This document shows, piece by piece, positions 48,252 to 56,315 of a DNA stretch of 64,000 nucleotides. The stretch is from Trichomonas vaginalis G3 (Eukaryota; Parabasalia; Trichomonadida; Trichomonadidae), in NCBI RefSeq assembly GCF_026262505.1, contig NC_067206.1, forward strand, positions 9,110,268 to 9,174,267, in the 5' to 3' direction. The notes beneath the pieces are model-generated. The model was not told the origin of the DNA. It saw only the letters and a program-made list of their open reading frames with translations, and did not search any database. Positions within the stretch are counted from its first letter, which is position 1, and every line of letters starts with the position of its first letter. The position numbers were made by a program, and so were the translations under genes.

Positions 48252-48870
48252 AACAGAAATTCATCAAAAGTGACACCTCAGAAAAGCTAAAATATTGAAT
48301 TTTTGGAACTTTTGATAGAGCACGTTTTAAAATATTAATTAAAGTAAATGTATATTTTGTAAAGATTCTTTTTAATAAAAAAATAAAATTTTGAAGAAGA
48401 ACACAAAATCTTCTGAAAAATAATATCACATAAACTCATATTATTTTCTAATATATAACTATTTTATATAAAAATCAAATTCAATGATCTTAAAAGCGAA
48501 GGATAAACCTCAAAATTTACGAATATAATGAGTGGGAATATAATGCTTATCTATCATAAAACCATATGAAATATTCCCACTCATTATATTCGTAAATTGT
48601 GAGGTTTATCCTTCGCTTTTAAGATCATTGAATTTGATTTTTATATAAAATAGTTATATATTAGAAAATAATATGAGTTTATGTGATATTCTTTTTCAGA
48701 AGATTTCATTCTATATGCCTATGAAAAGTACTCTCAAAACTAACTTTTTCCTAATTATAATTAAATCTAGAATATTGTATTATGCTTAGTATTATTTCAT
48801 TTTTCTCATTCAATTTAGAATTTACAAATGTCAAAAAAATGAGAGCTGTCACTTTTGATGAATTTCTGTT
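48252..48870. mobile_element. TA-flanked MITE-like insertion (mariner-type?) in the Dam gene
   Basis: Left end AACAGAAATTCATCAAAAGT and its reverse complement at the right end (24 bp, then an imperfect extension), flanked by TA at 48250-48251 and 48871-48872. TA duplication with ~25-bp TIRs fits the Tc1/mariner group, which is known in trichomonads. 619 bp, no transposase. Confidence 0.75.
48405..48706. repeat. Long near-perfect hairpin nested in the MITE
   Basis: Arms 48405-48541 and 48571-48706 are reverse complements with two or three mismatches noticed, and the loop is about 30 bp. It lies inside the TA-flanked insertion and may be a second nested foldback insertion, or the body of the MITE itself. 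Confidence 0.88.
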
Positions 48871-49676
48871 TATTACAAGAGAACTTAAGAAACTACCGAA
48901 TGGTCTAACATTTGTAGATTTGTTCGGTGGAAGTTTCTATATATCCCATTTATGTCATATAATATTCCCAGACTCAAAGATTATATGCAATGACTTCGAC
49001 AACTATATGGACCGTCTCAAACATATTCCAGACACAAACAATATATTGAAAGAGTTAAAAGAAAAGATACCTATAGGTAAGATGGAACGTATACCATTAG
49101 ATAAGAAAAATATTGTGAGAGAGGTTTTGAAAAAAGCAGAATATATAGACTGGGATAGTATATCTGCTAGACTATTATATAGTGGTTCTATAAGAGTTCA
49201 TGACATTGAAACACTTATGTCAAAAGTTTTATATCTTAACTATACAAATGTTTTCAAAGAGGACATAGAAAAATATATTGAGGGTATAGAGTTTGTGAGA
49301 TGTCATTGGACAGATTTGTATGAAAAATATAAAGACAAGGAAAATGTTTTCTTTATAGTGGACCCGCCGTTCTATAACACATGGGATTTTCAATACCAAG
49401 TAGACTGGACTTTGAGAGACTCTTTAGAAACTTTAGACGTTATACATAACCATCCATGCTTTTACTTTACATCCGATAAAAGTGGTTTGGAAACCGTTAT
49501 GAGATGGTTAGAGGACATACATGACTATGAGTTTAGATATGACAAGATAGAATATGAGAGAGGTCCTATAAACTGGAGAAAGTGTCATAACAAAGAAATT
49601 TTATTAGTAAGTAAATGTGGTTTGAAATAGGACTACTTGTTTAAGTTTTTTCCATTGTGTCATTTATTTATTTGAC

Positions 49677-49745
49677 GTGGCAGAAAAGTACAGAGAATAT
49701 GAAGATGAACCAATGCCTGCAAATGTTCAGTATATGTACTCGTAA
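49677..49745 (+). pseudogene. Short open remnant without ATG
   Basis: GTG-initiated frame of 22 codons reading Ala-Glu-Lys-Tyr-Arg-Glu-Tyr-Glu-Asp-Glu-Pro-Met-Pro-Ala-Asn-Val-Gln. The composition looks protein-like and resembles the start of the next gene's style. Possibly the tail of a lost gene. Low confidence. Confidence 0.25.
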
Positions 49746-49768
49746 GAGATATTTTTATCTAATATTAA

Positions 49769-50131
49769 ATGGACGCACAGAACTTAGCGAATGCACAGCA
49801 ACCTGGACAACCAAACCCAGAGAATATTCCAAATGAAGTTAGAATACAAACTGCAATGGCAAACTATGGTCAAGTGCCAACAGATGTACAAATGCAAACT
49901 GCCATGTCAAATGACGCTGCGTTAGGTTTGCCACCATGGTATGCAAATATGAGATGGAAAGAGTTTTATACAAACCCTGAAGTGGGATATAAACAACTTT
50001 ATGCAGATGACGCGAACACAGGAGTTGACCCAGAATATGTTTTCTACCAGAGGAGAAACAGAATGTATGAGCTCCAGTTAAAGAATGCTATGGAACTCAA
50101 CAGGAAACGTAAGAGACTAGGCGGACATTAG
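49769..50131 (+). CDS. Gln/Asn/Pro-rich small protein, family D (120 aa)
   Basis: Intact. The N-terminal half has two repeats of a Val-x-x-Gln-Thr-Ala-Met-x-Asn unit (residues ~25-50), low complexity in Gln/Asn/Pro. The second half has Trp-Tyr-Ala-Asn-Met-Arg-Trp-Lys-Glu-Phe-Tyr, then a Tyr/Arg-rich helix, ending in basic Asn-Arg-Lys-Arg-Lys-Arg-Leu. Unknown, possibly virion. The leader TTTTTATCTAATATTAA before the ATG is of the same type as other Polinton leaders. Confidence 0.65.
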   Translation: MDAQNLANAQQPGQPNPENIPNEVRIQTAMANYGQVPTDVQMQTAMSNDAALGLPPWYANMRWKEFYTNPEVGYKQLYADDANTGVDPEYVFYQRRNRMYELQLKNAMELNRKRKRLGGH

Positions 50132-50149
50132 ATTTTTACATATAGTAAA

Positions 50150-50392
50150 ATGGGTTTCTTCAGTAAGATAGGAAACTTCTTTCGAAATGTTGGAAGAGGT
50201 ATATGGAATGGAATAAAAACCGTAGGAAGAGGAATTTGGAATGGTGTCAAAAATATTGGTAAAAGAGTAGGTCAGTTCGTTGGTATTATACCTAAAGACC
50301 CTGAACCAGAAGAACAAGCTCCTGTTATACAACAGCCTGAACCTGCACCACAGTCTAGTTGGCAACCAAATCCAACACCTCAACCGTATTAA
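50150..50392 (+). CDS. Amphipathic-helix virion protein candidate, pVI-like (80 aa)
   Basis: Starts Met-Gly-Phe-Phe-Ser-Lys-Ile-Gly-Asn-Phe-Phe-Arg-Asn-Val-Gly. It then has repeats of Gly-Arg-Gly-Ile-Trp-Asn-Gly-(Ile/Val)-Lys (residues 15-40), an amphipathic pattern like membrane-active peptides, then a Pro/Gln-rich tail. The Met-Gly start could allow N-myristoylation. The gene at 55100 has the same design. Adenovirus pVI-like membrane-lytic proteins occur in Polintons; here the link is by composition only. Confidence 0.6.
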   Translation: MGFFSKIGNFFRNVGRGIWNGIKTVGRGIWNGVKNIGKRVGQFVGIIPKDPEPEEQAPVIQQPEPAPQSSWQPNPTPQPY

Positions 50393-50396
50393 AAAG

Positions 50397-51245
50397 TTAT
50401 ATTTTTACCGTTCGATAGTAGTTGTATATGAAACTAAGTTCTAAGTAAAACGCATGGTATAATGGAATTATTCTTTTTCTTCCATCTGTAGTAAACCATA
50501 CTTGAAAGTCTGAAATACTTCCACTTGGTGGTTCGTATAACTTTGTAGGTTTTTCGTAAAAGTCATTTGCCAAGCATAAGAAAGAGTTTTGGGCGCCAGA
50601 AAATGAAGCATGAACAATAATAGCATCTTGGTCGAAAACATTTTCATATGTTCCATTAGGGTTTTCGACTTCATAAAAGTCTGGGTGTACTGGATATGCT
50701 GCAGGCTGATTTAACATCCTCATAAATCTATACCATGCCAAGTTGTTATATTTTGTAGAAATATAAACGTTTTCTCCAAGGTCTTCTATTCTATTGATTT
50801 TAACAGTTGCATTTTTCCTGTCATAAATAATATCGAGATGGTATTCTCCTTCGTCAATGTTATACTGTTTTGCATATTCGATATAGATATCGTTTATTTT
50901 TTCTTGAAAAGCTTGAAGAGTTGTTTCTAAGTTTACAAGCAAACTAACTTGTAAAAGTTTTCCCTGTTCAAATTTCTCATACATACGTTTTTCTTTGTTA
51001 TAGTATCGAACTTCAAAACCGACCGTAAATGGGAAACCATGTATGGCTTCTGAAATGAACTTCATTCTACGAAAGCCAATAGCTTTTGTGACAGATGGGT
51101 CTCTTAGCCATCTTAATGGGTAGTCAAAACGATAGCCTTCATGCTTTACGGTCTCTGTCTCAAACTTTTGACCGACATTAGTAAAAAGTTCATCTAATGG
51201 TTTAGTTGTAGCAACTCTTGAATTTTCTTTTTCTATTGGAAGCAT
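50397..51245 (-). CDS. Penton-like minor capsid protein candidate, family D (282 aa)
   Basis: Intact. The Phe-Asp-Tyr-Pro-Leu-Arg-Trp-Leu motif near residue 43 parallels the Tyr-Pro-Arg-His-Trp and Phe-Pro-Thr-Asp-Trp motifs of the two family B proteins. It is beta-rich, ending Tyr-Leu-Glu-Leu-Ser-Phe-Ile-Tyr-Asn-Tyr. It diverges from the fibre gene across 18 bp, while in family A/B/C the fibre is divergent from the MLFYLQS protein, so the two may play matching roles. Penton function, holding the fibre as in adenovirus, is an attractive inference. Confidence 0.68.
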   Translation of the reverse strand: MLPIEKENSRVATTKPLDELFTNVGQKFETETVKHEGYRFDYPLRWLRDPSVTKAIGFRRMKFISEAIHGFPFTVGFEVRYYNKEKRMYEKFEQGKLLQVSLLVNLETTLQAFQEKINDIYIEYAKQYNIDEGEYHLDIIYDRKNATVKINRIEDLGENVYISTKYNNLAWYRFMRMLNQPAAYPVHPDFYEVENPNGTYENVFDQDAIIVHASFSGAQNSFLCLANDFYEKPTKLYEPPSGSISDFQVWFTTDGRKRIIPLYHAFYLELSFIYNYYRTVKI

Positions 51246-51263
51246 ATTTTATCTAGAATAAAA
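51246..51263. promoter_or_regulatory. 18-bp bidirectional promoter candidate (penton-like/fibre, family D)
   Basis: ATTTTATCTAGAATAAAA separates two divergent ATGs. It is itself nearly palindromic (TTTTAT...ATAAAA), which suits a symmetrical two-way promoter. Confidence 0.55.
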
Positions 51264-52673
51264 ATGTCAAATGAAACAGCGTCTATGAGAGAAATACAAC
51301 ACAACCGACAACTCATTATGCAAGCTCTAAATAAGAACACAACAAACTTTTCAAACTATTCTAAGATATCTGAGTCATTGAAAGAAGGAAACTTAAAACT
51401 GACAATAAACCCAATGACAGATGAGTTTCTGTTTCAAGACAATAAGAACCATACTGTCTGTATAAATCCAACAAAAGGAACTTTAAACGAGAAACCTATA
51501 AATGAACTTCTTTTGAAAGCAGATGTTGACAACAAAGCTGACAAAGAATATGTAGACGATGCAATAGCAAAAGAAGAAGAAAGAGCTAACAATGCTTATG
51601 CAACAAAAGAACATACTCATCCTGAACTAGCAGACAAAACATATGTTGACAATAAAATGTCAAGTGAAGTGACAAGAGCTGAAAACGAATATTCTAAAAA
51701 GACTCATACACATTCTATATCTGAAATAACAGACTTAAACGTTAGCCTTGAAAATAAGGTAGATAAGGGACTTATGGCTAGTGTGTTAGTGAAGAAGGCG
51801 GATAAGGAATATGTGGATGAAAAAGATAAAGAAATTATAGAAAGGGTTGACTGGTACCATGAATGGACATCGAAGATTTTAAAAACTAAAGCCGATACAG
51901 GATGGGTTTCAGGATGTTTAGACCTTAAAGCAGATAAAACTTATGTTAACGATGAGTTAGAGAAGAAAGCAAATAAGAACCATACACATACAAGTTTTAC
52001 AACTGTTGCTATAGAAAGTATTGAAGGAACGGTTGAAGAAACTGGTGGGGATGTATTATATTGTAAACCTCCTAACTTTCCACAAGGTTTAACATCGGAT
52101 GACGACATAACGACGATGAAAAACATTAGATGTAAAGATGTTTATGTCATGAAGGATGAACATAATATTAAATTCACTGCTCAAGATTTATATGACAAGA
52201 AAGCAGACAAAACAGAGCTTCAAACATTAAAGACTGAAATGCTTCAAACATTATATCCTATAGGCTCTATTTATACGTCAATGAACTCTACCAGACCAGA
52301 AACAGTTCTGGGTTTTGGAACTTGGACTCAAATAGTCGACAGGTTTTTGTATTGTGCAAACTCTTCAAAGGAAACAGGTGGAAGTAAAACGATTTCAGGT
52401 GAAAATTTACCTGCACACAGTCACTACATAGATTTAAGTACATCTCAAGCAGGTTGGCATAAGCATAGATATTGGGATTGGTCAGCAATGACAAAAGGTA
52501 AAGGATATGATGTTAAAGACAACGTTAAGTTTGCTATAAATTGTTACTGGAGTAACACTGAGGGAGGAGGAAACCATACACATCGCGTTACAGGATATAC
52601 GCAAACAACGGGACAAAGTAAAGAATACATGCCACCTTACATGACAGTTTACGCATGGTATAGAAATGCTTAG
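51264..52673 (+). CDS. Modular fibre protein, family D (469 aa)
   Basis: Intact. The N-terminal ~90 residues differ from family B. Then at least five Lys-Ala-Asp-Lys or Ala-Asp-Lys linkers, several followed by His-Thr-His, divide short cassettes. The cassette at 51999-52210 (Val-Ala-Ile-Glu-Ser-Ile-Glu-Gly...Phe-Thr-Ala-Gln-Asp-Leu-Tyr) is almost identical at the DNA level to 22363-22575 in copy B. The final ~140 residues are the same collar-like domain: Tyr-Pro-Ile-Gly-Ser-Ile-Tyr, Gly-Thr-Trp, Leu-Pro-Ala-His-Ser-His, His-Thr-His, Met-Pro-Pro-Tyr-Met-Thr. Likely the virion receptor-binding spike. It overlaps the end of the convergent integrase piece by four bases. Confidence 0.85.
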   Translation: MSNETASMREIQHNRQLIMQALNKNTTNFSNYSKISESLKEGNLKLTINPMTDEFLFQDNKNHTVCINPTKGTLNEKPINELLLKADVDNKADKEYVDDAIAKEEERANNAYATKEHTHPELADKTYVDNKMSSEVTRAENEYSKKTHTHSISEITDLNVSLENKVDKGLMASVLVKKADKEYVDEKDKEIIERVDWYHEWTSKILKTKADTGWVSGCLDLKADKTYVNDELEKKANKNHTHTSFTTVAIESIEGTVEETGGDVLYCKPPNFPQGLTSDDDITTMKNIRCKDVYVMKDEHNIKFTAQDLYDKKADKTELQTLKTEMLQTLYPIGSIYTSMNSTRPETVLGFGTWTQIVDRFLYCANSSKETGGSKTISGENLPAHSHYIDLSTSQAGWHKHRYWDWSAMTKGKGYDVKDNVKFAINCYWSNTEGGGNHTHRVTGYTQTTGQSKEYMPPYMTVYAWYRNA

Positions 52674-53257
52674 TCGTCATTTTCAACTTCTTTAGCATAT
52701 TCGTCAGGAGTTGTCTTATATTTGTTAGGAACTGTCTTTGAAAGTATACCACCTTGAACTTTGACAAGTTTGAAACGAGGTCTGACAATAGTAGTTTTAT
52801 CTTCTGCTTGCAGTCTGTACATTTTGCCATGTTTGCCTAAAACTTCATAATATTCTCTTGTATACTTTCTTCTATTTTTACGAACACGAATGTGAGTACC
52901 TGTCGGGTTCCCATTGTTGTCATAGTCAATAGTATTTTCATATGGGTCGCGTTTAGGTATTTCTATTTTTACTTTGTCGCCTTTCTTAAGTTTGAAGCCC
53001 GGCATTCTTTCTTGTTTGTCTCTTTTGACTAAATTATTAAATATATAGTCTTTCTCTAAGTCAGGGTTGTTTTTCATTTCTTCGGGGGAGTGGTTTCCCA
53101 AACCTTTTTGTTTACGGCTATTGTAAATATTTAAAACTTGTCTCATCTTTGCCATGGAGAAGTGTCTATATTTGTCGTCATATGACATTTCATTTGCTTC
53201 ACCACCTTGTGGTTGGTTTAAGTTCTTATATACGAAAAAAAGAGATCTGACATTGTG

Positions 53258-53282
53258 TCAGATCTCAGTAAAAGTGACATTT
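53258..53282. repeat. Perfect hairpin next to the satellite
   Basis: GAGATCTGACA-TTG-TGTCAGATCTC near 53242-53266, directly followed by AAAAGTGACATTTACATGTC, the left candidate terminus of the insertion. Coordinates are approximate to a few bases. Confidence 0.7.
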
Positions 53283-53320
53283 ACATGTCAAAAAAATAGA
53301 ATGAGTTTAAGTAATTAAAA

Positions 53321-54532
53321 TTGAGGGTGAGAGTAGTATTGTATGAAATAATATCTCTCACCCTCCAATTCATCCTATGGCGCCGAAAAAATTTTGGTGA
53401 AATGCGACCACATTTCACCAAAATTTCTCGGCGCCATATAGAGAACTAGAGCCTGTGAGGTACTGATACTATCCATGTACCTCGCAGGCTCTAGTTCCAA
53501 GCCAAAATGGCTAAAAATTGCCCGCAATTGTTCACATTGCGGGCAATTTTTAGCCATTTTGGCTGGGAATTGGAGGGTGAGAGTAGTATTGTATGAAATA
53601 ATATCTCTCACCCTCCAATTCATCCTATGGCGCCGAAAAAATTTTGGTGAAATGCGACCACATTTCACCAAATTTCTCGCGCCATATAGAGAACTAGAGC
53701 CTGTGAGGTACTGATACTATCCATGTACCTCGCAGGCTCTAGTTCCAAGCCAAAATGGCTAAAAATTGCCCGCAATTGTTCACATTGCGGGCAATTTTTA
53801 GCCATTTTGGCTGGGAATTGGAGGGTGAGAGTTAGTATTGTATGAAATAATATCTCTCACCCTCCAATTCATCCTATGGCGCCGAAAAAATTTTGGTGAA
53901 ATGCGACCACATTTCACCAAAATTTCTCGGCGCATATAGAGAACTAGAGCTGTGAGGTACTGATACTATCCATGTACCTCGCAGGCTCTAGTTCCAAGCC
54001 AAAATGGCTAAAAATTGCCCGCAATTGTTACATTGCGGGCAATTTTTAGCCATTTTGGCTGGGAATTGGAGGGTGAGAGTAGTATTGTATGAAATAATAT
54101 CTCTCACCCTCCAATTCATCCTATGGCGCCGAAAAAATTTTGGTGAAATGCGACCACATTTCACCAAAAATTCTCGGCGCAAATAGAGAACTAGAGCCTG
54201 TGAGGTACTGATACTATCCATGTACCTCGCAGGCTCTAGTTCCAAGCCAAAATGGTAAAAATTGCCCGCAATTGTTCACATTGCGGGCAATTTTTAGCCA
54301 TTTTGGCTGGGAATTGGAGGGTGAGAGTAGTATTGTATGAAATAATATCTCTCACCCTCCAATTCATCCTATGGCGCCGAAAAAATTTTGGTGAAATGCG
54401 ACCACATTTCACCAAAATTTCTCGGCGCCATATAGAGAACTAGAGCCTGTGAGGTACTGATACTATCCATGTACCTCGCAGGCTCTAGTTCCAAGCCAAA
54501 ATGGCTAAAAATTGCCCGCAATTGTTCACATT
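53321..54532. repeat. 248-bp satellite, five copies, four hairpins per monomer
   Basis: The marker GAGGGTGAGAG starts at 53323, 53573, 53821, 54069 and 54317 (spacings 250, 248, 248, 248). Each monomer is made of four adjacent hairpins. They are stems GGAGGGTGAGAG/CTCTCACCCTCC, GGCGCCGA...TTTTGGTGAAATG with its partner, GAACTAGAGCCTG with its partner, and AGCCAAAATGGCTAAAAATT with its partner. The last copy is cut at CACATT. Copies differ by a few single-base losses. Short open frames inside are by-products. Confidence 0.95.
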
Positions 54533-55083
54533 CCCATCTTTTGTTGGTAAGACGAAGAATATGAAATAAATTATGAAGAAGATAATGATGAATAAAATAT
54601 CACTTTTTATATTTTTGACACGTAAAGTTGTCACTTTTCTGTCAAACCGTTTTTATCGTTTTCGTATATAACAAAGTCTCTTAACATTTTTATACAACCG
54701 TCAATGACACCAAGAGCAGAATGGTTTTGGTCGACAATGAAATATTGGTTTACATTTTTTGAACGCAGATAGTTTTTAATATCATCTGATTTGAAAGAAC
54801 TTTCACAGTCAGATGTCAGTTTTGTTGGATGGTATTTGTCAACGAATATTGTCAAAGCAGTTTTCACATCTAAAATATTTTTGGACCATAATGGTATGGC
54901 TTCACAGTATCTTGTGTTTTGACCGACAAATATTAGCCAGTATGGTGGTCCATCTTCTCTATACCTCGGAATGTTTTCCAAGATATCCATAAACCAAGCA
55001 TTTGGTGTTGAACTAAAGATTTTTATCATGAGTGCTTTCTTTGTCGCTTTAGAAACATAGGGGTCCTTGTTTGGATTCGTCAT

Positions 55084-55099
55084 TTTTATCCTATAAGAA
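55084..55099. promoter_or_regulatory. 16-bp bidirectional promoter candidate (integrase/pVI-like)
   Basis: TTTTTATCCTATAAGA lies between the divergent ATGs at 55083 (-) and 55100 (+). Confidence 0.5.
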
Positions 55100-55501
55100 A
55101 TGGGTTTATTTGGCGCATTAGCAGGAGTTGCATCCAGATTTTTGCCCGCAGTTGGAACAATAGCTAGAGGTGTATTTGGAGTTGGAAGGAAGATTTTGAG
55201 TACATTAGGTATACTGAAAGAGAAAGCACAACCTATTATACAAACTGTACAGAAAGGTTGGGATGTAGCACGAGATGCAACAAATCTTATTCCAAATCCT
55301 GAAACAAGAGGAAAAGTTCAAGGATGGATGGACAATGTAGGAAGACAAGCAGGAAACTATTATAACAAAGCAAATGACTACTATAACCAAGCAGGACACT
55401 ATATGGACCAAGGTGAAAGATTCTTTAACAGAGGATATAACCATGCACAACAATGGGTAAACAATAACCAACCTCAACCGCCTCAAACGTGGGGAATGTA
55501 A
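55100..55501 (+). CDS. Amphipathic virion protein candidate, pVI-like (133 aa)
   Basis: Intact. Begins Met-Gly-Leu-Phe-Gly-Ala-Leu-Ala-Gly-Val-Ala-Ser-Arg-Phe-Leu-Pro, a glycine/alanine amphipathic helix of the kind found in membrane-active capsid proteins. It continues with Lys-rich helices and a Tyr/Asn/Gln-rich repeat (Tyr-Tyr-Asn-Lys-Ala-Asn-Asp, Tyr-Tyr-Asn-Gln-Ala-Gly, residues 90-115). The Met-Gly start would allow N-myristoylation. By analogy with adenovirus pVI it may help membrane passage. Family assignment is not secure. Confidence 0.62.
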   Translation: MGLFGALAGVASRFLPAVGTIARGVFGVGRKILSTLGILKEKAQPIIQTVQKGWDVARDATNLIPNPETRGKVQGWMDNVGRQAGNYYNKANDYYNQAGHYMDQGERFFNRGYNHAQQWVNNNQPQPPQTWGM

Positions 55502-55520
55502 AGTTTTTTACTGAGATGAA

Positions 55521-55673
55521 ATGAACAATACAGCATTGAGACAAATGGGTTCAAGATGGATTTGTCGGCTTCCAGCAGTTACACAACGTGTTTGTCAAGT
55601 TCTTCCTATACCTCAGGAAGTTTTAGACCGACTTAAAAAACCTAAACAACCAGTTGAAAACAAACCAAACTAA
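55521..55673 (+). CDS. Small protein, family D (50 aa)
   Basis: ATG 19 bp after the previous stop. 50 codons, basic, with Met-Gly-Ser-Arg-Trp-Ile-Cys-Arg-Leu-Pro, then Val-Leu-Pro-Ile-Pro-Gln-Glu, and ending Val-Glu-Asn-Lys-Pro-Asn. The stop codon lies five bases before the copy C terminus, so the gene only just escaped disruption. Short, so it could be chance, but spacing and codon use match its neighbours. Confidence 0.5.
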   Translation: MNNTALRQMGSRWICRLPAVTQRVCQVLPIPQEVLDRLKKPKQPVENKPN

Positions 55674-55678
55674 AATTT

Positions 55679-56310
55679 AGTTAGTATGACTATCTTGGGT
55701 ACGGCGACACTGCGTTCCACCTTACCCAAGATAACGGTTTGACACTTTACAAAACTACTAACGTATATTTTACAACACAAACGACTTCACTAATGAAAAA
55801 TAAACGTTCTCACTAACGTTCCCACTAATGTTCTCACTTACAAAAGTATTGCAGCGCTTCCCATTGCTGTGCTTCACACAATAGTTCATATTCTTCAGTA
55901 TCGCTGCTGTCACTCCAATCGTCAGAGTCAAAGTCACTGTCAAAATAAATGTTAGTAAGTTTTGACAAAGCTAATGAAACACGCTTACCGTTTGTATCTA
56001 TTGCTTTTATATATCTCCCATTATGTTTGTTGTCATAAACGCTCAAACTAACTTTACCCTTTCTCCCTCGTATCTGATAGAATGTATTTTCACGAGGAAC
56101 GAAGAACAAATTCTTGAACTCATGACCGTTGTAGTTTGTTATCTCAATAGTTTTCGTCATTTACATCCAAATAAAATAAAAATAAAATAAAAAATAAACT
56201 TAAAAATTAATGATATCACCACCCTCACACGTATGAAAACATAGCACAAAAATAAATTTAGGTGAAGCGGTGAGATCTCACCTCTTTTTTCACCTCTTTT
56301 TTCACCCTGT
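55679..56310. repeat. Left TIR of copy C (right partner outside window)
   Basis: Terminal hairpin (55692-55701 with 55723-55732), the conserved TTTGACACTTTAC and AACGTATATTTTACAACAC blocks, four TTCACTAATG-like repeats, the diverged TIR ORF, and the GGTGA iteron. Inner limit transferred from copy B. Confidence 0.75.
55834..56160 (-). CDS. TIR-encoded protein, diverged form (108 aa)
   Basis: Same position and orientation as the 94-residue TIR ORF, and similar in pattern: Thr-Lys-Thr-Ile-Glu-Ile...Phe-Lys-Asn-Leu-Phe-Phe-Val-Pro, then Phe-Tyr-Gln-Ile-Arg, Ser-Leu-Ser-Val-Tyr, then a strongly acidic Ser/Asp-rich tail (residues ~80-100). Only about a third of residues match, whereas neighbouring genes are nearly identical between copies, so this module was exchanged or evolves fast. 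Function unknown. Confidence 0.72.
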   Translation of the reverse strand: MTKTIEITNYNGHEFKNLFFVPRENTFYQIRGRKGKVSLSVYDNKHNGRYIKAIDTNGKRVSLALSKLTNIYFDSDFDSDDWSDSSDTEEYELLCEAQQWEALQYFCK

Positions 56311-56312
56311 TG
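56256..56312. promoter_or_regulatory. GGTGAGATCTCACC iteron, copy C
   Basis: AGGTGAAGC, then the perfect palindrome GGTGAGATCTCACC, then two TTTTTTCACC repeats. Same place as in copies A and B. Confidence 0.6.
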
Positions 56313-56315
56313 AAT

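Larger units (their letters stand above)
48175..49630 (+). pseudogene. Dam-like N6-adenine DNA methyltransferase, interrupted
   Basis: The first 25 codons (48175-48249: Lys-Pro-Pro-Leu-Pro-Phe-Phe-Gly-Asn-Lys) match the SAM-binding start of D12/Dam-class methyltransferases. A 619-bp insertion follows. The rest (48873-49630) carries Phe-Val-Asp-Leu-Phe-Gly-Gly-Ser and the catalytic Asp-Pro-Pro-Phe (near 49363). The piece after the insertion is open from 48782, but its first ~30 residues come from the inserted DNA. Removing the insertion with one TA leaves the two parts one base out of phase, so a second small lesion exists. It probably methylated element DNA. Such enzymes are common in large DNA viruses and some Polinton-like elements. 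Confidence 0.85.
52670..55083 (-). pseudogene. Integrase of family D, split by a satellite insertion
   Basis: N-terminal piece 54631-55083 (150 codons) carries the core: Asp33, Asp92 and, 35 residues on, Asp128 at the usual Glu position (Gly-Val-Ile-Asp-Gly). It ends Leu-Thr-Glu-Lys-stop. C-terminal piece 52670-53188 (172 codons from its first ATG) continues with Met-Arg-Gln-Val-Leu-Asn-Ile-Tyr-Asn-Ser, matching Phe-Ile-Glu-Val-Tyr-Asn-Ser in copy B. It then has the same two C-terminal beta-rich segments. Between them lie 1.44 kb of non-coding hairpin repeats. The gene cannot give a full integrase unless the insert is spliced or the pieces act in trans. Confidence 0.85.
47906..55678. mobile_element. 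Polinton family D, partial
   Basis: Carries a Dam-like methyltransferase, two small basic proteins, a penton-like protein, a shorter fibre protein, a split integrase and a pVI-like protein. These proteins are related to, but clearly diverged from, those of family A/B/C, and the gene order differs (integrase convergent with fibre). Neither terminus is obvious. The left end meets a TTAA element fragment and the right end is cut by the terminus of copy C. Polymerase, ATPase and major capsid genes are absent from this part. Confidence 0.8.

Noticed and set aside
48782-48872. N-terminal ~30 residues of the downstream methyltransferase frame
   Set aside because: This stretch belongs to the TA-flanked insertion; the true N-terminus is at 48175.
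53375-54443. Several 60-98-codon frames with similar peptides on both strands
   Set aside because: They are translations of the hairpin satellite. The same peptides appear on both strands because of the inverted repeats.
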